A DNA stretch of 64,000 bases, from assembly GCA_017438975.1 (NCBI GenBank), contig JAFRUH010000025.1:1-64000 (forward strand). The letters run 5' to 3'. This DNA is from Bacteroidales bacterium (GTDB lineage: Bacteria; Bacteroidota; Bacteroidia; Bacteroidales; UBA932). The position numbers and the translations under genes are program-made. The first letter of the stretch is position 1. Each line of letters starts with the position of its first letter. This document shows positions 49,685 to 57,361 of the stretch, in pieces. The notes beneath the pieces are model-generated. The model was not told where the DNA came from. It was given only the letters and a program-made list of their open reading frames with translations, and did not search any database.

Positions 49685-50597
49685 ATTCCATCCTCAGATT
49701 ATCAATCCATAGCGTATTCCCCGGAGCGCCCGTAAAACCGCCCTGGCAGCCGGAGGAGATGTGCAGGACGGCATGGGTACAGTGCGTATCGGCATCCGCC
49801 CATCCCTCTTCCAGCACCGGCACGCGCTTTCCGCGGCTGTTGACGGCGTAGAGGGTTCTCTCTCCTCCGATAAGTCCCATATAAGACCGGTAGCCCGGTT
49901 GCGTCCTGGCATCACCGTACAGGACGGGAATACGGCGGTTGCGGACCCATCCGTCCGTACTCTCCGGTATCCGGAAAACGGCGGTTCCTACACGCTGGGC
50001 GTGGATCTTCCCGTCGGCGTCTTCCCATCTGCGCTGCAGGATCAGGAGGACCTGGCACGGGTCCTCGCCCGGGAATTCGGTTTTCCGGAAGGTCGTTCCC
50101 TTCATCAGTTTGCCGGTCGCGGGAAGGAAGGCCTTGTAATCTATCAGCAGGGCGTCGGGGCGGGATGTGAAAGGGATTCCCCAGTCCATATTGGCATAGG
50201 GATTCCGGACTCCCGTGATGGGTTCGAAGAGTTTTCCCCAGAAAAGGGAACCCGTAGCCAGCACCTGGATTTCGACCAGTCCCGCAACTTTGCAGGATGC
50301 GAAAACGGTCGAGAGTTTCGCGCAGCGGCCGTCCGGTCCGTCGGCGGGCTCCACGGAAAGGCTGGTCTTCGTAACGCCGGAGACTTTCGCCCAGACATTG
50401 GATGAAGCCCAGGGAGTCGCACCGTAGGGTCCCAGGGTATAGAGCGTCCTGACCTCTCCACCGAGAATCGCCGATTCCTTGACCTGCCGTCCCGTCCATT
50501 TCTCGAAATCCCCATAAGGAAGGGCCTCGATGCGTTGGGCGGAAAGCGGGAACAGGCTCCAGAGCAGAAGCAGGAGGGTTATTTGAATCTTTTCCAT
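49674..50597 (-). CDS. PCMD-domain exported protein
   Basis: A 307-residue protein with a signal peptide ending at FPLSAQ (about residue 20). The PCMD features are clear: IEALPYGDFEKWTGRQVKES, GATPWASSNVWAKVSGVTKT, VQVLATGSLFWGKLFEPITG-like text and the closing HISSGCQGGFTGAPGNTLWI, DNLRMEYAR. PCMD proteins probably bind carbohydrate or surface ligands. It sits between two SDR genes and overlaps them by 11 and 19 bases, so it is part of the same transcript, an unusual partner for reductases. Confidence 0.85.
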   Translation of the reverse strand: MEKIQITLLLLLWSLFPLSAQRIEALPYGDFEKWTGRQVKESAILGGEVRTLYTLGPYGATPWASSNVWAKVSGVTKTSLSVEPADGPDGRCAKLSTVFASCKVAGLVEIQVLATGSLFWGKLFEPITGVRNPYANMDWGIPFTSRPDALLIDYKAFLPATGKLMKGTTFRKTEFPGEDPCQVLLILQRRWEDADGKIHAQRVGTAVFRIPESTDGWVRNRRIPVLYGDARTQPGYRSYMGLIGGERTLYAVNSRGKRVPVLEEGWADADTHCTHAVLHISSGCQGGFTGAPGNTLWIDNLRMEYAR

Positions 50598-51343
50598 AAA
50601 TTCGCGACAAGGGGTGACGGCAAGGCGGCGATCAGGGCCGGAAGCCAGACATTCATGAAAGCGGGGCTCACTACCCTACGCCCCCGGAACATCGCATGCA
50701 AGGCACGGCGGACGAGCCAATGAGGCGTCTTGATCAGTCCGACACGGACGCCGATCCGCATCCATTTCGGGTCGAGCCGGTATAGCGGGGTCGCGATCGC
50801 AGCGGGACAGACGGTCGTCAGATGGACGCCGTAAGGTTCGAGTTCATAGGAATAGGAGCGCCCGAAACTGCGGAGATAGGCCTTCGTAGCCGAATAAACC
50901 GTGATCCCGGGTGCGGGAATCCGGGCGGCCATGGAAGAGACATTGAGGATATGGCCGCTCCCCCGCTCTTTCATCCGGCCTCCGAATAGGATGCAAAGGC
51001 GGGTGACCGTCGTGACATGAAGATGGAGCATCGCCTGGACCCGGTCCAGGTCGCCGGGCAGCAATTCCTTGAAAAAGAACATACCCGCATCGTTGACGAG
51101 TACGTCGGGAACGATCCCTTCCGCATCGCACCAGGAGACCAGTTCGTCCGCCGCCCGTTCGGATGCGAGATCCTGGAAACGGGTCCGGACGGCAGTCCCG
51201 GACGACTCCTGAAGTTCCGCTGCGGCCGAGGCCAGTTCGTCTTCCCGGTTACTCACGAGCAGGAGGTCATAACCCCGCTTCCCGAGTTCCCGAGCGAACT
51301 CCAGACCCATTCCGGAGCTTCCCCCCGTAATCAGCGCGACCAT
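50579..51343 (-). CDS. short-chain dehydrogenase, 17-beta-HSD type 3/12-like
   Basis: A 254-residue SDR. VALITGGSSGMGLEFARELG is the cofactor loop, DVLVNDAGMFFFKELLPGDL and SGHILNVSSMAARIPAPGIT follow, and the catalytic pair is in VYSATKAYLRSFGRSYSYEL. The C-terminal extension (RALHAMFRGRRVVSPAFMNV to the end) is hydrophobic and similar to that of membrane-associated HSD17B3/12-type reductases. It overlaps the OYE-type gene by 13 bases and the PCMD gene by 19. Likely a ketosteroid or 3-oxoacyl reductase. Confidence 0.87.
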   Translation of the reverse strand: MVALITGGSSGMGLEFARELGKRGYDLLLVSNREDELASAAAELQESSGTAVRTRFQDLASERAADELVSWCDAEGIVPDVLVNDAGMFFFKELLPGDLDRVQAMLHLHVTTVTRLCILFGGRMKERGSGHILNVSSMAARIPAPGITVYSATKAYLRSFGRSYSYELEPYGVHLTTVCPAAIATPLYRLDPKWMRIGVRVGLIKTPHWLVRRALHAMFRGRRVVSPAFMNVWLPALIAALPSPLVANLWKRFK

Positions 51344-52575
51344 CTTTCCTCCGCTTTATCGATTTCCTTCCGCAAGGCGCACGGCAATTCCCCGGCGCAG
51401 CGGTTGCATTTCATCTCGAGCGTGTACATCCTTCCGATGCAGTAGTTGGAATGGCGGCACTCGCTCCGCTCCACTTCCCCGCTCCGCAACTTGTTCACGA
51501 AATCCGTGTCGCGGATCAGCGCCCGGGCCATCTGGACGGCGTTGAAACCGGCTCCGAGGACCTCTTCGATCGAAGAACGGGAGACCATTCCCCCGACATA
51601 AACCAGGGGCAGACGGACGGCGGCACGGAACTCTTTCGCATCTTCCAGGAAATAGGCGTCCTTGTACGGGACGGTCGGAATGATCATCCGCCCGCAGAGA
51701 CGGAGCATCGCCTTGAGCCACCAGAACTTGCGCATCTCCATATAATGGGCCAGGGTCCGGATGGGCATCGCCCCGCGCATCACTTCCATCGGAGCCTTGC
51801 TGACAAAACCGGCCGAAAGGACGATGGCGTGGACTCCGAGTCGTTCCAGTTCACGGGCGACTTCCAGGCACTCCTCGCGCTGCATTCCACCCCGGAAACC
51901 GTCGTGCATGTTCATCTTTACGAGTACGCCCAGATCATCCCCGGCCTTTTCCATGACCCTCCGGATCACCATCCGCATGAACCGCATCCGGTTCTCCAGA
52001 GATCCGCCGAAACGGTCCTTCCTGCGGTTGGTATAGGGCGAGAGGAACTGGCTGATCAGATATCCGTGCCCGGCATGGACCTCTACACAGTCGAAACCTG
52101 CCTCGCGGGCGAGTTCCACCGCCCGGCCGAAATCGTCGACAAGGGTTTCGATCTCCTCCTCCCGGAGTTTCCGGACGAAGGTCGGAGAATAGAGATTGAA
52201 ACCGGCGGATGCGCCCACGGGGGTCCCGCCGCAGGTGGAGCGATGGGTCATATTCCCGCAATGGCCGAGCTGGATGGAGGCTTTCGCCCCTTCGGCGTGG
52301 ATGGCGTCCGTAATCTCTTTCAGGGCGGGGACGATTTCTTCCCGCATCCAGAGCTGCCCGTCGAAGGAAAGGCCGCTGCGGGAAACGGAGGCATAGGCAA
52401 GGGTCGTCATTCCGACGCCTCCCCGGGAGACGGCGACGTGATAGTCCATCAGGTCCTGCGAGGGCTTGTTCCCGTAGGCCATGTTTTCAAAGGCCGCAGA
52501 ACGGATGACCCGGTTGCGCAGGGTCACCGGGCCGATCCGGACCGGAGTGAATATCGGAGATTCTACAGGGGGCAT
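51331..52575 (-). CDS. old-yellow-enzyme-type NADH:flavin oxidoreductase (enoate reductase)
   Basis: A 414-residue FMN-dependent TIM-barrel enzyme. FTPVRIGPVTLRNRVIRSAA opens the barrel, ASIQLGHCGNMTHRSTCGGT is near the FMN, EVHAGHGYLISQFLSPYTNR carries the active-site region, and VGGMVSRSSIEEVLGAGFNA the phosphate loop. The C-terminal Cys cluster CRHSNYCIGRMYTLEMKCNR resembles the [4Fe-4S] site of two-domain relatives such as BaiCD, but the second FAD/NAD domain is absent, so a partner must deliver electrons. The 1-base gap to the 5-alpha-reductase-like gene is evidence of a shared pathway. Confidence 0.88.
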   Translation of the reverse strand: MPPVESPIFTPVRIGPVTLRNRVIRSAAFENMAYGNKPSQDLMDYHVAVSRGGVGMTTLAYASVSRSGLSFDGQLWMREEIVPALKEITDAIHAEGAKASIQLGHCGNMTHRSTCGGTPVGASAGFNLYSPTFVRKLREEEIETLVDDFGRAVELAREAGFDCVEVHAGHGYLISQFLSPYTNRRKDRFGGSLENRMRFMRMVIRRVMEKAGDDLGVLVKMNMHDGFRGGMQREECLEVARELERLGVHAIVLSAGFVSKAPMEVMRGAMPIRTLAHYMEMRKFWWLKAMLRLCGRMIIPTVPYKDAYFLEDAKEFRAAVRLPLVYVGGMVSRSSIEEVLGAGFNAVQMARALIRDTDFVNKLRSGEVERSECRHSNYCIGRMYTLEMKCNRCAGELPCALRKEIDKAEERWSR

Positions 52576-52576
52576 A

Positions 52577-53347
52577 TCAGAAGATAAATGGAATCATACG
52601 TTTGGTCTTGCGCTCGTTCATCTCGTCCGGGAACTCCCGTTCGTACATTTTGTGGATCCGGGCAGAGCGCGGCGCCAGGTTGGCGAATGTCCACAGGGCG
52701 AAAACGGCTCCGGAAAGGGACCAGGTCAGGATTGCGAAGCCGACCCATTCGACGAACTCCCCGAAATAATTGGCGCTCGTGACATACCGGAACATCCCTT
52801 CACGAGGCAGGTAATGGGCGGTGTCGCCGGGTTTCCGGAGATTCCGGATAATCGTATCGGATCCGATGTTGACGGACATCCCGTACAGGAAGATCGCCGT
52901 CCCGATCAGGAACGGAGCACCGGTCAGCCAGCCCTCCGGATAGTAATCCGACGGAGAGAGATAAAAGATCCATCCTCCCTGCATCAGGGCGTTCAGGGTA
53001 TTGAAAACGGCTCCCATCAGGATGATGCTGAAGGGCATCTTGCTGCGACCGCGGATGAGGCAGGGAAAGATGAAAGAACGGTGGAAATAATGCAGCTCGA
53101 ACAAAAGGAGGAAGGCGATCCGGACCGGATCCGTCCATCGGTCCGAAAACCACCACAATGCGAGCATCGCGAAGAAGACCGGCGCTTCCATCAGGACCCA
53201 GCCGATACGGTTGTCCACGCTGGGGCCCCATTTGGGCTGGTAGAACTTGCCGTACCCCGCATCAACGAAAAAAAGTGCGATGAAAACGACGACAGCGATG
53301 GCGGCCATAACGGCCAGGAACAGCTGGAAAGCGTGGGGCGAGAGCAT
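52577..53347 (-). CDS. steroid 5-alpha-reductase-like membrane protein
   Basis: A 256-residue membrane protein with about six or seven segments, first in the operon. The C-terminal third is a close match to eukaryotic SRD5A1-type reductases: MFRYVTSANYFGEFVEWVGF, AILTWSLSGAVFALWTFANL, and RKMIPFIF-like RMIPFIF at the end. ELHYFHRSFIFPCLIRGRSK is the conserved NADPH/substrate motif near the middle. Family members reduce the delta-4 double bond of 3-oxo-delta-4 steroids to the 5-alpha form with NADPH. Substrate is inferred. A -7 box (TAATTTTG, complement of 53373-53380) lies 25 bases upstream. Confidence 0.88.
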   Translation of the reverse strand: MLSPHAFQLFLAVMAAIAVVVFIALFFVDAGYGKFYQPKWGPSVDNRIGWVLMEAPVFFAMLALWWFSDRWTDPVRIAFLLLFELHYFHRSFIFPCLIRGRSKMPFSIILMGAVFNTLNALMQGGWIFYLSPSDYYPEGWLTGAPFLIGTAIFLYGMSVNIGSDTIIRNLRKPGDTAHYLPREGMFRYVTSANYFGEFVEWVGFAILTWSLSGAVFALWTFANLAPRSARIHKMYEREFPDEMNERKTKRMIPFIF

Positions 53348-53372
53348 GAACGATCAAGTAATTAATATTTTA

Positions 53373-53380
53373 CAAAATTA
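53373..53380 (-). promoter_or_regulatory. -7 box (TAATTTTG) of the steroid-type operon
   Basis: Complement of CAAAATTA, 25 bases before the ATG at 53347. Confidence 0.55.
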
Positions 53381-53433
53381 CTGATTTCTCTCCTGAATGC
53401 AAAACCGGCGGATTGAATTCTCCCGGAAAAGAC

Positions 53434-53441
53434 TATCTTTG
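53434..53441 (+). promoter_or_regulatory. -7 box (TATCTTTG) abutting the GH92 start
   Basis: TATCTTTG ends 5 bases before the ATG at 53447. Confidence 0.6.
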
Positions 53442-53446
53442 CGTAT

Positions 53447-55474
53447 ATGAAACGATTCATTCACCTCACCTGTCCGGCCTTGGGGCTGATATTATCCCTG
53501 ATTCTCTTATGCTGTCCCGCTTCCGCCCGAAATGAGAAATATGTCAATCTCTTCCTCGGGACGCAGGGAGACCACGGGCAGATGGCTCCCGGGGCCGCCG
53601 TGCCGTTCGGAATGATTTCCGTCTGCCCGGACAGCAACCCCAGGCAGCACGGAGGCTACGATTTCGCCATCCCTGAGATTTCTGGCGTCTCGGTCAACCG
53701 CATGTCCGGAGTCGGCTGTGGCGGAGGAGGCGGCAACCTCAGCATCCTCCCGTCTTCCGCCGGAAAGCCCCTATCCATCGTAAAAGAATCGGAAAAAGCG
53801 TTTCCGGGCTATTACGGGACGGCATTCAGCAACGGTGCTTCCGGACGTTTCACGGCGACGAAAGACGTGGCAGTCGAGGCCTTTACCTTCGCCAAAGACG
53901 ACCGGAATCTCCTGGTCGATTTCCGATCCGCCTTCGTGCGCCGCTCCCTGGACGGGGATTTCAAGGTCGCGGACGGGCATACGGTCCGGGGCTGGATAAC
54001 CTGCGGAACCGTCTGCGGGAGAGGCGTTTACAAGTATTTCTACACCCTCCGTTCCTCCAAACCCTTCCATCTCAAGGAAGCAGGAAAAGGGAAGGCGATC
54101 CTCTCTTTCGACGCCCCGTCTACGGAGATCCGTATCGCCCTGTCTTCCGTCAGTCCCGACTGCGCGGACGCCTCCCTCGAGCAGATCGCCACGAAACGGT
54201 TCCGCACCCTCGTACGGGAGGCCCGGAAAACGTGGCGGGAGAAACTGGACAAGATCCGTGTCCGGGGCGGGGACAAGGAGCAGAGAATCCTTTTCTATAC
54301 ATCCCTGTACCGGATCTTCCTCAGTCCGATGGATGTCACGAGCCCCGATGGACGGTATCTTGCAACGGACGGAAAGATCTACCGGACGGAACCGGGCAGG
54401 CGGCATTACAACGGCTGGTCGATGTGGGATACCTATCGGACGAAATTCCCGATGCTCTTCCTGCTGGAGCCCGAAGTCAGCCGGGATATCTGCGAGTCCC
54501 TGGCGGACCTGTATGCCACCGGAAAGAATAACTGGGCGACCCTCTCCGAAAGCGCTCCCACCGTCCGGACCGAGCACACGGGAATCGCCCTTCTGGATGC
54601 CTGGAACAAAGGAATTCGGGATTTTGATTTCGGGAGGGCCTGGGACGGAATGGTCAAGGAGGCCTCGGAAGACCTTCCCCGCCGATCCCTCGACAACCTG
54701 ATGGAGACCAGCACCGACCTCTGGGCGATGGGACGGATTGCGTCCATCCTCGGAAAGGATTCCCTCTCGCGAGCCTACATGGAGGAAGCGGAGCTGATGT
54801 TCAGCGAGGTATGGCCGGAGTTTTTCATGAAGGTCACTCCCCTTTTCAAGCAGATGAAGGACAACGGAATGTACCAGGGAACGCTCTGGCAGTACCGCTG
54901 GGCCTCCCCGCAGTTCCTGGACAAAATGATCGAGTGGTGCGGAAGGGAGAAGCTCTGCGCGGAGCTCGAGACCTTCTTCGAGGACCACAATTTCAATCAG
55001 GGGAACGAACCGGACATGCACACGCCCTTCCTGTTCAATCTCCTGGGCCGGCCGGACCTGACGGGGCGCATCGTATCGCAGCTACTGACCCGGGATGACA
55101 TGGTCCATGTCTATGGCGGGAATGCGGAATATCCCGAACCCTTCGTCGGAAGGGCATTCCGGAACGCACCGGACGGATATGCACCCGAGATGGACGAGGA
55201 TGACGGTGCCATGAGCGCATGGTACATGTTCGCGCAGATGGGGTTCTATCCCGTCGTCGCCGGGACGGAAAACTATGCTGCCTTCTCCCCTCTCTTTGAC
55301 CGCATCAAGATCAGGACCGGCGGCCATACCGTGACGATCAAGACCCGCGGGAAGCGCTCGTACCGGGATGGAGACGCTCCCGTGCGTCTTCTTGTCAACG
55401 GCGCTGAAATCCCGGATTTCATCCTCTCCCACGAAATCTTCCGAACAGGCGGCAGCATTATCTTCGAGTACTGA
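53447..55474 (+). CDS. GH92 alpha-mannosidase-type glycoside hydrolase
   Basis: A 675-residue exported enzyme with a signal peptide (about 1-27). It carries the GH92 layout: YVNLFLGTQGDHGQMAPGAA and VPFGMISVCPDSN at the N terminus, HYNGWSMWDTYRTKFPMLFL in the middle, then NFNQGNEPDMHTPFLFNLLG and EMDEDDGAMSAWYMFAQMGF near the C terminus, which hold the catalytic acid and the calcium/base residues. The length is shorter than most GH92 enzymes (about 740-770). Usually these cleave alpha-1,2- or other alpha-mannosidic links of host N-glycans or mannans. It is a single gene, divergent from the steroid-type operon. Confidence 0.87.
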   Translation: MKRFIHLTCPALGLILSLILLCCPASARNEKYVNLFLGTQGDHGQMAPGAAVPFGMISVCPDSNPRQHGGYDFAIPEISGVSVNRMSGVGCGGGGGNLSILPSSAGKPLSIVKESEKAFPGYYGTAFSNGASGRFTATKDVAVEAFTFAKDDRNLLVDFRSAFVRRSLDGDFKVADGHTVRGWITCGTVCGRGVYKYFYTLRSSKPFHLKEAGKGKAILSFDAPSTEIRIALSSVSPDCADASLEQIATKRFRTLVREARKTWREKLDKIRVRGGDKEQRILFYTSLYRIFLSPMDVTSPDGRYLATDGKIYRTEPGRRHYNGWSMWDTYRTKFPMLFLLEPEVSRDICESLADLYATGKNNWATLSESAPTVRTEHTGIALLDAWNKGIRDFDFGRAWDGMVKEASEDLPRRSLDNLMETSTDLWAMGRIASILGKDSLSRAYMEEAELMFSEVWPEFFMKVTPLFKQMKDNGMYQGTLWQYRWASPQFLDKMIEWCGREKLCAELETFFEDHNFNQGNEPDMHTPFLFNLLGRPDLTGRIVSQLLTRDDMVHVYGGNAEYPEPFVGRAFRNAPDGYAPEMDEDDGAMSAWYMFAQMGFYPVVAGTENYAAFSPLFDRIKIRTGGHTVTIKTRGKRSYRDGDAPVRLLVNGAEIPDFILSHEIFRTGGSIIFEY

Positions 55475-55494
55475 CCGGCTCCTGGAAAAGAAAA

Positions 55495-55516
55495 AGCTCC
55501 GGATCGCTCCGGAGCT
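55495..55516 (-). terminator. rho-independent terminator between GH92 and the DUF5692 gene
   Basis: Perfect 9-bp stem AGCTCCGGA (55495-55503) and TCCGGAGCT (55508-55516) with a 4-base loop. On the complement strand the stem is followed by TTTTTCTTTT, so it terminates the leftward operon from 60876; it may also act on the GH92 transcript. Confidence 0.8.
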
Positions 55517-55536
55517 CGTTTGGAATGGCGCGGCCG

Positions 55537-56613
55537 TTAGGAAAGATCGGCACGGGCCATGGCGTCCTTGTAGTACTTCTGGTCGACGAAGACATCCTGC
55601 TTGTACGGATTGATGTGACGCTTCTTCGAGACGTAGATGATGTAGCAGAGCGCAATCGCGTTCGTGATGAGGGCGAGGGCGCTGATCACCGTCATGGCCG
55701 TCGGGTTCGCCGCGATGGTGGTCAGGTCGCCACCCTGCTCGGAAATACGGCCGAGAGCCTCGATGGTCTCGATTCCCTGGGGATACTGCGTCGGGACGAC
55801 GACCCAGCTGAACTTGTGGAAACCGTCCTTGAAGACTTCCTGGAAGAGCGGGAATACCTGGGCGAACATGCACCAGATCGCGAGGGTGTTCGCACGGTTC
55901 ATGATCCAGCCGCCGCGGTTCCAGAAGATAGCCGCGATCGTCGGAGCGAGAAGCAGGGCGATACCGCAGTACCAGGAATGGGTCGGGAGGCAGTTGTAAG
56001 TATAGGCGAAGTTCCAGATGTCATAAATGACGATATAGACCCAGGTCATATCCGGCCAGATCATATCTTTCTTGTCCTTGGACGCCCATACGGACCACCA
56101 GGCGGTCATACAGAAGATGTTGAGGATACCCGCGACTCCGTTCATGACATTGTGCCAACCGCCGTAGAGCCACACGCCCTCGCTGGAAAGCCACCACTGG
56201 TTCCATCCCTTGATGGCGCTCTCGAAATCGGAAGCGACCGCAATGAGGATGTTGATCGCGACGATGATGAAGGGGAAGGGTTTGAACCAGTGCTTGGCAC
56301 CGATGCCCCACTTGTACTTGATCATCATGAAACCGATACATCCGGTCAGGGCCGCGTACAGCTTCGCGTAATGGAACCAGCCGTTCATGTAGAGATAGGT
56401 CTGGTTCTTCAGCGCCCATTCGGCTCCGGTCGCCGCACCGATCGCGACGGCGACGAAATAAGCCGTCAGGATAGCCGGAACGGCAAAGAACATGATGGCG
56501 CCTCCGGTCTTGGTCCGGCGTGCGAACTCATTGAGCAGGATCAGTCCGAGAAGGACTACGATCAGCATGCCCCATTGGGCAAGGGCATTCGCCCCGTAAA
56601 CATGGAAAAACAT
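55537..56613 (-). CDS. DUF5692-family integral membrane protein
   Basis: A 358-residue membrane protein with about nine to ten hydrophobic segments and many Trp, Tyr and His residues at their ends (YLYMNGWFHYAKLYAALTGC, WQWWLSSEGVWLYGGWHN-like NQWWLSSEGVWLYGGWHNVM, YDIWNFAYTYNCLPTHSWYC). I recall this as DUF5692. It is the last gene of an operon with HypB, a large flavoprotein and HypA. It could be the membrane partner of the flavoprotein, for example a quinone or ion-translocating unit, but nothing proves that. Confidence 0.8.
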   Translation of the reverse strand: MFFHVYGANALAQWGMLIVVLLGLILLNEFARRTKTGGAIMFFAVPAILTAYFVAVAIGAATGAEWALKNQTYLYMNGWFHYAKLYAALTGCIGFMMIKYKWGIGAKHWFKPFPFIIVAINILIAVASDFESAIKGWNQWWLSSEGVWLYGGWHNVMNGVAGILNIFCMTAWWSVWASKDKKDMIWPDMTWVYIVIYDIWNFAYTYNCLPTHSWYCGIALLLAPTIAAIFWNRGGWIMNRANTLAIWCMFAQVFPLFQEVFKDGFHKFSWVVVPTQYPQGIETIEALGRISEQGGDLTTIAANPTAMTVISALALITNAIALCYIIYVSKKRHINPYKQDVFVDQKYYKDAMARADLS

Positions 56614-56631
56614 ACAGATTGATTTTGGTTA

Positions 56632-56970
56632 TTAAATAGTAGACGTTGACAGTTCACGATGGCGCCTGACATAGGCATAAACCGCCCATACAGCAGTCAG
56701 TACCAATGAGATAGGAAGTCCTACCGTAAGCATTTCATGAAGCATGGCCGAGAATCCTCCCGTCTCGCCCAGCGCGGTGAAGAAAGGAAACCTCCAGGTC
56801 AGTTCGCCGTTGATGATATGGTCCACGATCAGCATGACCGTACCGCCCCAGAGCATCTTCTCCAGAGAGGGGATCTCCCTGCCGAGCGTTGTTTTGAATG
56901 GCTTGGTATGGGCTTTCCGGTATGCAGTCGTACCGATGGCCTGGACAAGGGGAACAATAAAACAAGACAT
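56632..56970 (-). CDS. small membrane protein between HypA and DUF5692
   Basis: A 112-residue protein with three hydrophobic segments (about 1-15, 40-60, 78-98). AIGTTAYRKAHTKPFKTTLG and TLTWRFPFFTALGETGGFSA-like ELTWRFPFFTALGETGGFSA are the more polar parts. No family is known to me. It lies 25 bases after hypA and 18 before the DUF5692 gene, so it belongs to the same unit and may be a partner of DUF5692. Confidence 0.75.
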   Translation of the reverse strand: MSCFIVPLVQAIGTTAYRKAHTKPFKTTLGREIPSLEKMLWGGTVMLIVDHIINGELTWRFPFFTALGETGGFSAMLHEMLTVGLPISLVLTAVWAVYAYVRRHRELSTSTI

Positions 56971-56995
56971 AGGTTCAGATATTTGACATGATTGA

Positions 56996-57352
56996 TTACA
57001 ATGGACACTCCGGGACTTCTATCTCCTTGATCTCCACTTCATTTCCTCGGAGGAGATACGTATTCTCCCCCTGGCAGAAGGGACAGTTCCTGCCGAAGCG
57101 GACGGTTTCATATTCTTTACGGCAGTCATCACAGAAAGAAACGGCAGGGATGGTGCAGACCTTCAGTTCACACCCTCTCAGCAGGTCTTCCTTGTCGGCC
57201 GCCCACCGCCAGCAATCGGTCAGGTACTCCGGGACGACGGTGGAGACTTCGCCGATGTTCATCACCACGGCGGATACATGGTCCACGTGGTTGTCGGCGG
57301 CCGCCTGCTTGACGTCCCGGATGATGTAGAAGACGATTCCCAGTTCGTGCAT
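56996..57352 (-). CDS. hypA: nickel metallochaperone HypA
   Basis: A 118-residue HypA. It begins MHELGIVFYIIRDVKQAAAD, where His2 and Glu3 bind nickel, and contains the zinc site in VSFCDDCRKEYETVRFGRNC with PFCQGE following (two CxxC pairs). Acidic residues at GEVSTVVPEYLTDCWRWAAD are conserved. HypA delivers nickel with HypB, usually to [NiFe]-hydrogenase, but no hydrogenase or HypCDEF gene is in the window. It follows the large flavoprotein gene by 9 bases. Confidence 0.92.
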   Translation of the reverse strand: MHELGIVFYIIRDVKQAAADNHVDHVSAVVMNIGEVSTVVPEYLTDCWRWAADKEDLLRGCELKVCTIPAVSFCDDCRKEYETVRFGRNCPFCQGENTYLLRGNEVEIKEIEVPECPL

Positions 57353-57361
57353 AAAAAGGAT

